Assembly (NCBI RefSeq): GCF_003991355.1
Contig: NZ_RCSU01000001.1
Span: forward strand, 124,001 to 188,000
Direction: 5' to 3'
Source: Pseudoflavitalea rhizosphaerae
Lineage (GTDB): Bacteria; Bacteroidota; Bacteroidia; Chitinophagales; Chitinophagaceae
Length of the DNA stretch: 64,000 bases
In this document: piece after piece, positions 33,604 through 42,252 of the stretch
Layout of the letters: every line of letters begins with the position of its first letter
Numbering within the stretch: the stretch's first letter is position 1
Notes under the pieces: generated by a model
What the model was told of the DNA's origin: nothing
Databases searched by the model: none
What the model saw: only the letters and a program-made list of their open reading frames with translations
Position numbers and translations under genes: made by a program

Positions 33604-35028
33604 ATGAAAAATTATATCGCACCGGTTTTCCTGTTACTGATAGCCGGCATATCCTGCAATAAAGATTTCCTGGAAGTGCTGCCGAAAGGCAAAGTGATTG
33701 CAGTGAACTATAAGGATTACGAACTGATGCTGAACAATACCAACCTGCAGAACACAGGCACAGATGCACAATTGTTATTGGGTGATGAAGTAACTGCCGA
33801 AGAACCCTATTACAGCGGTCTAACCCTGCGCGAGCAACGCCTGTTCAGCTGGAGCGCGCAGGTGTACCAGCCTGATGAGGAAGGCCCGGAAACAAATGGT
33901 CCTCTTTCCGCCATCTATACTTACAACAAGATCATCCGGGAAGTGATGGATGCCCCGGACGGAACAGCCGAACAGAAAAAAATGGTACTGGCGGAAGCGC
34001 TTGCAGGCAGGGCCTGGACCTATTTCCTGCTGATCAACTATTACGGTAAGCCATACCTGAAATCCACAGCTGCCAGCGATCCCGGCTTCCCTATCATTTC
34101 AACAGCGGATATCACTGTGAACCATTTTACACGCGCCACTGTGCAGGAAGTGTATGATCTCATCACCACCGATCTTCAAAAAGCGATACCGGACCTGTCG
34201 CCAACAGTTTTCCATCGCCTCCGCATGAGCAGGCCCGCCGCTCAGGCGCTGCTGGGAAAAGTGTATGTTTTCATGCAACGATTCGATGAAGCATTACCCC
34301 TGCTGGAATCTGCCATGCAGGGACTCGCCACGGCACAGGCGCCTGTTCGATTGTATAATTACAACGAGACTTTTGCACCCGATGGAATTTTTATGCCACT
34401 CAGTATATTCGGCCCCAATTATCCTGTTACCAGCAATAACGAGGAAGTGATGTACCTGCGCCAGTTCTCGAATTTCCATACCCTGTTCAACACATTACAG
34501 GTGAACAGCGCAACCATGGAACTATACGAACCGTCCGATTTACGATTGCTGCTTTACGCCAAAGAGCCCTTTCCCACCGGCGCTGCATTTCAGGCAGGAG
34601 CGCACAGAAGAACAGCGCCAGGCATCGTTCCCTTTGGAGTTGGCGTACCTGAGCTCTACCTGTTACTGGCGGAATGCCAGGCGCGTCTGAATGATCTTGA
34701 TGGCGCACAAACCACATTGAAAGCCCTCCGCTCCAACCGCATGCCACCAACCGATGCAGCCCTACCCGGCGCTGTAGCAGGTAATCGGCAACTGTTACTG
34801 GAATTTGTATTGGAGGAGCGATTGAGGGAATTTGCCGGGCTTGGGTATCGTTGGTTCGATATGCGAAGACTTTCTGTGGATCCATTGTTCCCTACTCACG
34901 CATATACACATACGCTTCGTCTTCCGGATGGGAACTTCACTGAATACAACCTGGACCCTAAGCGCTTTGTGCTGAGGATACCACCGAAAATATTGCTGGC
35001 CAATCCGGGAATGGAAGACAATCCATGA
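33604..35028 (+). CDS. SusD/RagB family surface lipoprotein
   Basis: The 474-aa protein is a lipoprotein (LLIAGISCNK, Cys18) of the SusD family: IAGISCNKDFLEVLPKGKVI at the N terminus, TPR-like helices (EALAGRAWTYFLLINYYGKP, RPAAQALLGKVYVFMQRFDE), and a C-terminal EFVLEERLREFAGLGYRWFD MRRLS motif, the family ending. It sits on the cell surface as a lid on the SusC barrel and binds the substrate. It starts 33 nt after SusC. The lack of an adjacent glycoside hydrolase means the substrate need not be a glycan; peptides and other ligands are also imported by this family. Confidence 0.93.
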   Translation: MKNYIAPVFLLLIAGISCNKDFLEVLPKGKVIAVNYKDYELMLNNTNLQNTGTDAQLLLGDEVTAEEPYYSGLTLREQRLFSWSAQVYQPDEEGPETNGPLSAIYTYNKIIREVMDAPDGTAEQKKMVLAEALAGRAWTYFLLINYYGKPYLKSTAASDPGFPIISTADITVNHFTRATVQEVYDLITTDLQKAIPDLSPTVFHRLRMSRPAAQALLGKVYVFMQRFDEALPLLESAMQGLATAQAPVRLYNYNETFAPDGIFMPLSIFGPNYPVTSNNEEVMYLRQFSNFHTLFNTLQVNSATMELYEPSDLRLLLYAKEPFPTGAAFQAGAHRRTAPGIVPFGVGVPELYLLLAECQARLNDLDGAQTTLKALRSNRMPPTDAALPGAVAGNRQLLLEFVLEERLREFAGLGYRWFDMRRLSVDPLFPTHAYTHTLRLPDGNFTEYNLDPKRFVLRIPPKILLANPGMEDNP

Positions 35029-35091
35029 TAATCCGTGCATGGCCCAATCGTCTCATACAAAAAACTTACCTGAAGTATAAAAGATTACAAC

Positions 35092-36354
35092 ATGATTAGG
35101 ATCAAACTCTCATTACTTGCTCTGCTTTGCAGTTTTACATTATTAGTGAATGCACAACAGGAAAACAAACTGATGGCGCAAATGAAGCAACTGAACAGTG
35201 AACGTGACCCGGAAAAAAGTGTGGCGCTCATGAAAAAGATCATTGCAGATAATAAGCTTCACAAGGAAAGGGACGCTTCCACCATGAATATGCTGAATGG
35301 TACAGTGGCGCTCAATTTTCTCCGCAATCAACAATACAAGGAATTTGAAAAGTACATCGGTAAGATCAATAGCAAGTTTGACCAGACTTCCTATATGAAC
35401 ATGGGTGCGGACATTCTTCTGCGTGAGAAGATCGATCCCGTGAAGGCAGAGCAATTATCAAAGCAAACCCTCGATCTCTATTTTTCCTATAAGGATGATC
35501 CCAAAGCAAAGCCAAAGGATATGCCTGAAGCCGACTGGAAACGTTTCATGGATTTCGCACAGTATCCCTATTACGACACTTATGCCGCCGCGCTGACCGC
35601 CAACGGTAAATTCAAAGAAGCCTTATCATTCCAGGAGAAAGCTTTCAATGGACCTGTGGAGGAAGGTTTCGGTAATTCCATTGAGCGATATACGTTATTA
35701 CTGGCTAAGAATGGTCAGGAAGATAAGGCTTATCAAATATTGGAGATGATGGCTAAAACCGGCAAATCAAGCGCAGCCATGAACGCCCAACTGAAAGCAC
35801 TCTATGATAGAAAACATGGCAATACCAAAGACTTCGGGGAATATTTTGGTAAACTGCAGGAAAGCGTTCAGGCATCACTGAAAGAAACACTTCAACCTAA
35901 AATGAAGGATACAATTGCGCCAGCCTTTACATTATTTGACTTGAATGGAAAAAAAGTATCCCTTTCTGATTTCCGCGGCAAAGTGGTAGTGTTGGATTTC
36001 TGGGCTACCTGGTGCATGCCCTGTATCGCCTCATTCCCGGGGATGCAAAAAATGGTGCAGCAGCATCCTGAAGTGGTATTCCTGTTCATCGCCACACAGG
36101 AAAAAGAAGCAGGCGCACTGGAAAGAGTGAAAGCATTCATGGAAAAGAACAAGTATCCCTTCCGGGTACTGATGGACAAACCGGAAGCGGGAGTTTACAA
36201 AGTTGTTGCACAATATAAGGTGAAAGGCATACCTGCCAAGATGGTGATAGATGGAAAGGGCAGGCTGCGTTTTGTGAGCACAGGCTTCTCCTCTGATTCA
36301 GAACTGATCAATGAGTTGGAAGCGATGATAGAACTGGCGAAGGAACAATCCTGA
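35092..36354 (+). CDS. TlpA-like thioredoxin-fold protein with N-terminal helical domain
   Basis: The 420-aa protein has a signal peptide (MIRIKLSLLALLCSFTLLVN), a long helical part (about residues 25-275, with a TPR-like DKAYQILEMMAKTGKSS stretch), and a C-terminal TlpA/thioredoxin domain: FTLFDLNGKKVSLSDFRGKV, DFWATWCMPCIASFPG with the CxxC pair as CMPC, and the cis-Pro loop GIPAKMVIDGKG. It should catalyse thiol-disulfide exchange in the periplasm. It is the last gene of the sigma-FecR-SusC-SusD operon; TlpA-like genes often follow SusCD pairs in Chitinophagaceae (from memory). The terminator at 36391 closes the operon. Confidence 0.9.
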   Translation: MIRIKLSLLALLCSFTLLVNAQQENKLMAQMKQLNSERDPEKSVALMKKIIADNKLHKERDASTMNMLNGTVALNFLRNQQYKEFEKYIGKINSKFDQTSYMNMGADILLREKIDPVKAEQLSKQTLDLYFSYKDDPKAKPKDMPEADWKRFMDFAQYPYYDTYAAALTANGKFKEALSFQEKAFNGPVEEGFGNSIERYTLLLAKNGQEDKAYQILEMMAKTGKSSAAMNAQLKALYDRKHGNTKDFGEYFGKLQESVQASLKETLQPKMKDTIAPAFTLFDLNGKKVSLSDFRGKVVVLDFWATWCMPCIASFPGMQKMVQQHPEVVFLFIATQEKEAGALERVKAFMEKNKYPFRVLMDKPEAGVYKVVAQYKVKGIPAKMVIDGKGRLRFVSTGFSSDSELINELEAMIELAKEQS

Positions 36355-36390
36355 AGACAAAAAGGAATTGATAACCCGCTTGCATAAACG

Positions 36391-36421
36391 AAAAAAGGAG
36401 ACCTGGCTGGTCTCCTTTTTT
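36391..36421. terminator. Bidirectional terminator between the SusCD operon and tmRNA
   Basis: GGAGACC (36397-36403) - TGGCT - GGTCTCC (36409-36415), flanked by A6 on the left and T5 on the right, serves the plus-strand operon and the minus-strand tmRNA. Confidence 0.85.
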
Positions 36422-36422
36422 G

Positions 36423-36818
36423 TGGAGCTGGCGGGACTCGAACCCGCGTCCAAACATATCCTCCAAAAGCTTTCTACATGCTTATCCGATTATTATTTGT
36501 CGGGAACAGGCAGGGAAACGGCAAACCAATCTGTTCCTTAGTTGCGATAGTCTTAAGCTGCAGTCACAACACCCTGCAGCAGCAACCTGTTTTGGTTTGT
36601 TAGTCGGCGGCGGGGCGTGGTAACAGGTCAACCTGCCCGGTTCCGGAGAACCCCTTGCGGACGCGGCCCTAATGACTACTTAATCACTGATTAAGCGGCC
36701 ATGGCATACTGAGTATTGCCATATAAAAGTTTGAATATTCAGATTTACGTGCTAATTATCCAACGCACGACATGCTTACACTTTCAAAGATCTACGCTGT
36801 CGAAACCAGTACAGCCCC
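36423..36818 (-). ncRNA. ssrA: tmRNA (one-piece)
   Basis: On the minus strand the 396-nt RNA begins GGGGCTGTACTGGTTTCGAC and ends with a T arm (GCGGGTTCGAGTCCCGC) and CAGCTCC, which pairs with the 5' GGGGCTG (one G-U). The 3' CCA is not encoded. The tag reading frame (36691-36720) is GGC AAT ACT CAG TAT GCC ATG GCC GCT TAA, giving GNTQYAMAA. Known Bacteroidota tags end in YALAA; here the Leu is Met. It releases stalled ribosomes and tags the peptide for proteolysis. Pseudoknot-like GC-rich stretches lie in the middle. Confidence 0.95.
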
Positions 36819-36820
36819 TG

Positions 36821-36853
36821 AAAAAGAACAGGCTCTGTGTTATACAGAGCCTG
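36821..36853 (-). terminator. Terminator of rseP, directly before tmRNA
   Basis: CAGGCTCTGT (36829-36838) pairs perfectly with ACAGAGCCTG (36844-36853), loop GTTAT. On the minus strand TTCTTTTT follows (complement of 36821-36828). It lies between the RseP stop and the tmRNA 5' end, only about 2 nt from the latter. Confidence 0.8.
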
Positions 36854-36895
36854 CAAATTTAATGCTATTTAGGGCTCCTGCCAAATCTGCAGAAA

Positions 36896-38254
36896 CTATC
36901 CTTTTCCTGTGATCGTTCTCCAGATATCCAGGCCGAACGCATAGGCCATCAAAGCCAGCAGCAGCACCATGCCCACCATCTGCGCATACTCCAGGAATTT
37001 CTCGCCGGGCTTTCTGCCGGTGATCATTTCATAGAGGGTGAACATCACGTGACCGCCATCCAGCGCAGGGATCGGCAGGATATTCATGAAGGCCAGCACC
37101 ATGCTCAACAGGGCTGTCATGGTCCAGAACCTTTCCCAATCCCACTGATCGGCAAACATATTGCCGATGCTGATGAAGCTGCCGAGCGATTCACTCGCTT
37201 TCACTTCATCGGAAGTGAAGAGCAGTTTGAAATTCTTCACATTCATGCTCAGTGTTTCCCAGCCCTTACGGATTCCGGCGGGGATAGAAGCGAAGAAACC
37301 ATATTTCTGATCATAGGCGCCTGCCTGTTTGTAAATATCGGTATTGAAACCAACGGAAGCGTTGCTGTCTGTTTTCGCACGCACTTCAACGGTGTCGGCT
37401 CCACGAAGAACGGTCATGCTGATCTCCTGGTTCTTCAGTTCTTTTTTGGATTTGAGGAACTCATCGAAGTAAGTAACAGCTGATCCGTTCAGGGCAATGA
37501 TCTTATCGCCTTTCACCAGGCTGTCCTGCGTGAAGTTGGTCACTGCTCTCACAACGGTGTCCACTATGGGATATACCCTGGGTTCAACCAGTTGTGCCTT
37601 GCGTTTGATCAGGCTATTGATGGTTCCTTTTGGAACAGGGATATCCATTTTCTGGCCATCACGCTCCACCTGCAAAACCTGTGCTTCATCGAGGATCACA
37701 TCTTTGGTGAGGGAGAAGAAATCGTCAACAGGCCGGCCATCGATGCTGAGAATCCTGTCGCCACTCTTCAGTCCTGCATTCTCACTGATCACATTGGTGG
37801 CAATGCCATGCGGCAGATTGGCCATGGGCAATTTTCTTTCACCCCAAACAAACAGGATCATCGCAAAAAGCAGGAAGCCGAGGATCACGTTCACGGTAAC
37901 ACCGCCGATCATGATGATCAGTCGCTGCCAGGCTGGTTTACTGCGGAACTCCCAGGGCTGCGGCTCTTTTTTCATCTGTTCTTTGTCCATGCTCTCGTCT
38001 ATCATACCGGAGATCTTCACATAACCACCAAGCGGCAGCCAGCCGATCCCGTAAACGGTATCACCTATTTTCTTTTTAACGATGGAAAAGTAAGGATCGA
38101 AGAAGAGGTAGAATTTTTCAACTCTGCACTTAAACCATTTGGCCGGAAGAAAATGGCCCATCTCGTGAAGCACTACCAGGATGGACAAACACAATAGTAA
38201 CTGTACCGCCTTAATGCCTACTACTGCCCAATCGATTGCTAACAATGTTATCAT
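36896..38254 (-). CDS. rseP: RseP-type site-2 protease (M50)
   Basis: The 452-aa protein is an intramembrane zinc metalloprotease. It has HEMGH in the first membrane helix (VVLHEMGHFLPAKWFKCRVE), the GWLPLGGYVKISGM motif, two PDZ regions (NAGLKSGDRILSIDGRPVDD; later DSLVKGDKIIALNGSAV), and the C-terminal NILPIPALDGGHVMFTLYEM carrying the third zinc ligand. It cleaves anti-sigma factors or residual signal peptides in the membrane. Same-strand neighbours are Dxr and GH3, a common housekeeping order in Bacteroidota (from memory). Confidence 0.93.
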   Translation of the reverse strand: MITLLAIDWAVVGIKAVQLLLCLSILVVLHEMGHFLPAKWFKCRVEKFYLFFDPYFSIVKKKIGDTVYGIGWLPLGGYVKISGMIDESMDKEQMKKEPQPWEFRSKPAWQRLIIMIGGVTVNVILGFLLFAMILFVWGERKLPMANLPHGIATNVISENAGLKSGDRILSIDGRPVDDFFSLTKDVILDEAQVLQVERDGQKMDIPVPKGTINSLIKRKAQLVEPRVYPIVDTVVRAVTNFTQDSLVKGDKIIALNGSAVTYFDEFLKSKKELKNQEISMTVLRGADTVEVRAKTDSNASVGFNTDIYKQAGAYDQKYGFFASIPAGIRKGWETLSMNVKNFKLLFTSDEVKASESLGSFISIGNMFADQWDWERFWTMTALLSMVLAFMNILPIPALDGGHVMFTLYEMITGRKPGEKFLEYAQMVGMVLLLALMAYAFGLDIWRTITGKG

Positions 38255-38426
38255 ATAAATCAGAATCCTGTTGTAAAATTTTTAAGTGAATAATTCCAGG
38301 TTTTCAATGTACGATTAAAAATGCTGAAATCATTACATATCAGTGTTCCGGTGCTGCCGTTGAGATAAATTGCCAATTTCTTAACGGAGATCAAAAACAC
38401 CCGCCGCCCGGCTGATGGCCTGAAAA

Positions 38427-39596
38427 TCAAAGTTTAATTGCCGAAGCCGCGAAATTACGGGCCTCCGCATCACTCTCAAAATATTCTTCCAGTGTGGGAT
38501 GCTCAATGAATGGGATCGCCTCCATGGTTTTCTCTATCAGGTCCGTCATGTCCAGGAAGCCGATCCTGTTGCGCAGGAAGGCATATACCGCAATTTCATT
38601 GGCCGCATTCAGCACACAGGGAAGATTACCACCTTTGAAGAGGGCGTCTGTGGCCAGTGTGAGATTGCGGAATGTTTTCACATCGGGCTCTTCGAAGTTC
38701 AGTTGTGAAGGTTTGCGGAAATCATATCTGGGGAAATCATTCGGGATCCTTTGCGGGAATGCCATCGCATACTGGATGGGCAGTTTCATATCGGGCAGAC
38801 CCATCTGCGCTTTGACGCTGCCATCTTCGAACATCACCATACTATGGATGATGCTCTGCGGATGCACCAGCACTTCTATCTGCTCAGGCTTCAGGTTGAA
38901 CAGCCATTTGGCTTCGATCATTTCCAGCCCCTTGTTCATGAGCGTAGCGGAGTCGATAGTGATCTTCGCTCCCATATTCCAGTTAGGATGTTGCAAAGCA
39001 TGATCGCGCTTCACATTCACCAGGTAATTCGGTTTCTTCCCGAGGAAGGGGCCGCCGGAAGCTGTGAGTACTATCTTCTCGATGCGGTTGCGTGTTTCGC
39101 CTACCAGGCATTGAAAGATGGCGGAATGCTCGGAGTCTACCGGTATCACGGGCGCGCGGTACTCCACGGCTTTCTGCATCACGATATCCCCTGCCACTAC
39201 CAGTGTTTCTTTATTGGCGAGCGCAATCGCCTTGCCGATCTCCAAAGCTTTGAGGGTTGGCCGAAGGCCGGCAAATCCAACGATGGCGGCCAGCATCATA
39301 TCATAACAATCCATCGCCGCCACTTCTTCCAGCGCCTGTTCACCTGCAAATACTTTCACGTCCGTGGAAGCCAGTGCCGCTTTCACTTTGGCATATTTCT
39401 TATCGTCGCCGATAACAACAATATTAGGCTGGAACTGTAATGCCTGCCTGATCAGCAATTCATCATTGCTGTGCGCAGTCAGAACCTCGGCAGTGAACTT
39501 GTCGGGATTGGCCGCAATCACTTCCAAAGCCTGTGTTCCGATAGAACCTGTGGATCCAAATAATGCAATACGTTTCTGAGGAAAACTGTTTGGCAT
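38427..39596 (-). CDS. dxr: 1-deoxy-D-xylulose-5-phosphate reductoisomerase
   Basis: The 389-aa product has the NADPH motif GSTGSIGTQALEVI, catalytic-loop SEHSAIFQCLVGE, TASGGPFLGKKP, and GAKITIDSATLMNKGLEMIE for the metal/substrate site. It matches the usual family length. It converts DXP to methylerythritol phosphate, the committed step of the MEP isoprenoid pathway. It lies upstream of rseP on the same strand, an arrangement seen in many Bacteroidota, suggesting a shared transcript. Confidence 0.96.
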   Translation of the reverse strand: MPNSFPQKRIALFGSTGSIGTQALEVIAANPDKFTAEVLTAHSNDELLIRQALQFQPNIVVIGDDKKYAKVKAALASTDVKVFAGEQALEEVAAMDCYDMMLAAIVGFAGLRPTLKALEIGKAIALANKETLVVAGDIVMQKAVEYRAPVIPVDSEHSAIFQCLVGETRNRIEKIVLTASGGPFLGKKPNYLVNVKRDHALQHPNWNMGAKITIDSATLMNKGLEMIEAKWLFNLKPEQIEVLVHPQSIIHSMVMFEDGSVKAQMGLPDMKLPIQYAMAFPQRIPNDFPRYDFRKPSQLNFEEPDVKTFRNLTLATDALFKGGNLPCVLNAANEIAVYAFLRNRIGFLDMTDLIEKTMEAIPFIEHPTLEEYFESDAEARNFAASAIKL

Positions 39597-39640
39597 GTCT
39601 TAAATAGAATTGGTCAATCGTCTGATGAAAATTCAATCGC

Positions 39641-41137
39641 TTACTCAATGAACTGCTCGAGTGCAGTTGCGATCTTACGGTCGTTGCTTAAACGGGGCAC
39701 TTTGTTCTGTCCTCCCAGCTTCCCGATGGATTTCATGTAATCTATGAAACCATTTTTCTTCACAGAACGGATATGAAGCGGTAACAGTATATTACCTGTG
39801 ATCAGATCGTTGTAATAAATATTCTTCTGACGAAGATAATTGTCAACCCTGTTGGCGAAGCCACTCAGGTCAGCCGGCGCATTCTCGAATTCAATGAACC
39901 ATTCATGATAGCTCTTCCCTTTGCCCTGCTGAACAAATGGCGCCACGGTGAATTCTGTGATATGTACTCCTGCCTCTTCCGCAGCCTTGATGAGACTGTA
40001 TTCCACTTCTTCACCGATCACATGCTCACCGAAAGCGGAGATGAAATGCTTTGTCCTCCCGGTAACCACCAACCGATAAGGATTGGTAGACACAAACTTC
40101 ACGGTATCCCCGATATTATAACCCCAGAGCCCTGCATTGCTGTTCACGATCAGGGCATAGTTCTCTCCCACTTTCACATCCTTCAGGCTGAGCCTGGTTG
40201 GATTGGGTGAGAAGATCTCTCCTGCCGGAACAAATTCAAAGAAGATGCCACTGTTGGTATTGAGCAATAATCCTTCTGCGTTCTGGCTGTCCTGGAATGC
40301 AAAGAACCCTTCAGATGCAGGAAATGTTTCCACTGCTGCGATCTTTTGCCCGATGCTCTCGAACAATTTCTGGCGGTAAGGCTCAAAATTCACGCCACCA
40401 TGCACCATCACTGAGAAATTGGGAAAGATATCTTTGATTTTTTTACCATCGCTGCGTTCCATCAGCCGGTCGAAATACATTTGCATCCACGGTGGAATGC
40501 CGCTGATGAGCGTCATATCCTGTTTGATGGTCTCTTCCACAATTTTGTCCAGTTTGGTTTCCCAGTCTTCTACACAATTGGTTTCGTAGGAAGGCAGCTG
40601 GTTGCGGCGGAGATAACTGGGCACGTGATGGTTCACGATGCCGCTGAGCCTTCCGGTGGGGATGCCTCCCAGTCTTTCCAGTTCGGGAGAACCGGAGAGG
40701 AAGATCATTTTCCCGTTGGTGAACTGGCTGTTACCGCTCTCTGCGATGTAGCAGAGCAGGGCATTACGCGCCGAGTTGATATGATTGGAGATCGATTCTT
40801 TGGAGATGGGGATATATTTCACTCCGCTGGTAGTGCCGGAAGTTTTGGCAAGATAGATGGGCTTGCCTTTCCAGAGCACATTGTGTTTGCCTTCCTTGAT
40901 CTTTTCGATATAAGGTTTGAACTGTTCGTAATCACGGATGGGGACGGCCTGGATGAACTCTTCGTATACGGAAACCTGTTGCAGGTTATGGTCTTTGCCG
41001 AATTCGGTCAGTTTAACCGTTTTGAGAAGTTCTTTGAAGATATTCTCCTGATCTTCCACTGCCGTGTGCATTCCCTTCCTGATACCTTTATATATGTAGT
41101 GGGCAAATGGTTTTGCCAGTAAAGATTTGATCTGCAT
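39641..41137 (-). CDS. GH3 auxin-responsive-promoter family protein
   Basis: The 498-aa protein matches the GH3 adenylating family. It shows LAKTSGTTSGVKYIPISKES (ATP-binding P-loop-like motif), VMVHGGVNFEPYRQKLFESI, FPASEGFFAFQDS, and YALIVNSNAGLWGYNIGDTV plus VTGRTKHFISAFGEHVIGEE (AMP-binding C-terminal). In plants GH3 enzymes join amino acids to acyl acids; bacterial members have no known substrate. ATG 41137 is used (a TTG at 41146 opens the frame). It lies upstream of dxr on the same strand. Confidence 0.88.
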   Translation of the reverse strand: MQIKSLLAKPFAHYIYKGIRKGMHTAVEDQENIFKELLKTVKLTEFGKDHNLQQVSVYEEFIQAVPIRDYEQFKPYIEKIKEGKHNVLWKGKPIYLAKTSGTTSGVKYIPISKESISNHINSARNALLCYIAESGNSQFTNGKMIFLSGSPELERLGGIPTGRLSGIVNHHVPSYLRRNQLPSYETNCVEDWETKLDKIVEETIKQDMTLISGIPPWMQMYFDRLMERSDGKKIKDIFPNFSVMVHGGVNFEPYRQKLFESIGQKIAAVETFPASEGFFAFQDSQNAEGLLLNTNSGIFFEFVPAGEIFSPNPTRLSLKDVKVGENYALIVNSNAGLWGYNIGDTVKFVSTNPYRLVVTGRTKHFISAFGEHVIGEEVEYSLIKAAEEAGVHITEFTVAPFVQQGKGKSYHEWFIEFENAPADLSGFANRVDNYLRQKNIYYNDLITGNILLPLHIRSVKKNGFIDYMKSIGKLGGQNKVPRLSNDRKIATALEQFIE

Positions 41138-41466
41138 AAGTCCCAATCAACGTTAAAAAACAAACCTACGTCAATTCATTAAATGAAACAAAGGTTTACG
41201 GGTCGAGTTTACATGATTTGAAAACCAGGGTGATGAAGATGCAACTTTGTGAGACTGAACAACATCTTTGTAATACGATCTGAATGGATCGTCCCTTTTT
41301 ATTCCCACCCTGGACCGGCTACAAAACTATACTGAAACGGGCCTGATAATCAGCATATTGCGTTTATGACGACGATCAGGCCCGTAATATTTGAAAAAAA
41401 CTATCTCTAAATCCTTCACAATCTGTTACAAAACCCTACCTTTGCACTCCTAATTTTTGGAAACCT
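41138..41466. promoter_or_regulatory. GH3/rplU divergent intergenic region with hairpin and rplU promoter
   Basis: The gap holds a perfect 11-bp hairpin ACGGGCCTGAT (41337-41347) / ATCAGGCCCGT (41375-41385) with a 27-nt loop, followed on the plus strand by AATATTTGAAAAAAA. TACCTTTG at 41437-41444 is an exact -7 box just before rplU (leader about 17 nt). No -33 TTG is at the usual spacing. The hairpin lies upstream of the box, so it may belong to a different promoter or a regulator site. Confidence 0.5.
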
Positions 41467-41769
41467 ATGTTCGCAGTTGTTAAAATCGCAGGCCAGCAAT
41501 TCAAGGTTCAGAAGGACCAGACTTTATATGTTCCGCGCGTAAGTGGAAACTCCGGAGACAATGTGTCTTTCGCTGAAGTATTGCTGACAGATTCCGATGG
41601 AAATGTATCCGTGGGCGGTAATGTAAAGGCTACCGTAAAAGCCGAGATCCTGGAGCAAGTACAGGGAGATAAGGTGATTGCCTTCAAAATGAAAAGAAGG
41701 AAAGGCTTCCGCAAGAAGCATGGTCACCGCACTCAGTATACCAAGATCAAAGTAACTGAAATCGCATAA
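41467..41769 (+). CDS. rplU: 50S ribosomal protein L21
   Basis: The 100-aa product MFAVVKIAGQQFKVQKDQTL, with SVGGNVKATVKAEILEQVQG and KRRKGFRKKHGHRTQYTKIK, is a full-length bacterial L21. It binds 23S rRNA. It forms the conserved rplU-rpmA pair; the next gene starts 109 nt later. Confidence 0.98.
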   Translation: MFAVVKIAGQQFKVQKDQTLYVPRVSGNSGDNVSFAEVLLTDSDGNVSVGGNVKATVKAEILEQVQGDKVIAFKMKRRKGFRKKHGHRTQYTKIKVTEIA

Positions 41770-41878
41770 GCCAACGGTGATTATCACACGGAGTTGTTCA
41801 TGCAATACATGAGCATGCCTTGTGATGAACCTGAAGCTCCTGACAATCCAGATTTAAAAATTCTCAAACTCTTTTATC

Positions 41879-42136
41879 ATGGCACATAAAAAAGGGGAAG
41901 GTAGCGTAAAGAACGGTCGTGACTCACAAAGCAAACGCCTTGGCGTTAAGATCTTCGGTGGTCAACCTGCTATCTCCGGTAACATCATCGTTCGTCAACG
42001 CGGTACTCAATACCATCCTGGAAAAAATGTTGGTGTTGGTAAAGACTTCACGCTCTTCGCACTTAGTGATGGCGTTGTAGAATTCAGAAAGACGAAGGAA
42101 GATAAGACTGTAGTGAGCGTTGTAGCGATGTCTTAG
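41879..42136 (+). CDS. rpmA: 50S ribosomal protein L27
   Basis: The 85-aa product [20 protein letters not shown], with [40 protein letters not shown] and [20 protein letters not shown], is bacterial L27, whose N terminus reaches the peptidyl transferase centre. The initial MAHKK is exposed without a cleavable leader of the Firmicutes type. It follows rplU on one transcript. Confidence 0.98.
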   Translation: MAHKKGEGSVKNGRDSQSKRLGVKIFGGQPAISGNIIVRQRGTQYHPGKNVGVGKDFTLFALSDGVVEFRKTKEDKTVVSVVAMS

Positions 42137-42252
42137 GACATGCCATAGCGCTTTTTTGTCATTTTTTGTGAAATTTTTTTTGGTGATTTGAAATTAGTTT
42201 ATACTTTTACCTTAGAAAGTTTCTATTTACTAACCGTTAAATTCACAAAAAC

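Noticed and set aside
36420-36623. Plus-strand 67-codon frame starting MWSWRDSNPRP
   Set aside because: It lies inside the tmRNA, reading the complement of its T arm; not a protein.
36854-36861. TAAATTTG box as tmRNA promoter
   Set aside because: A transcript from it would pass through the rseP terminator before reaching tmRNA; kept only as a question in the findings.
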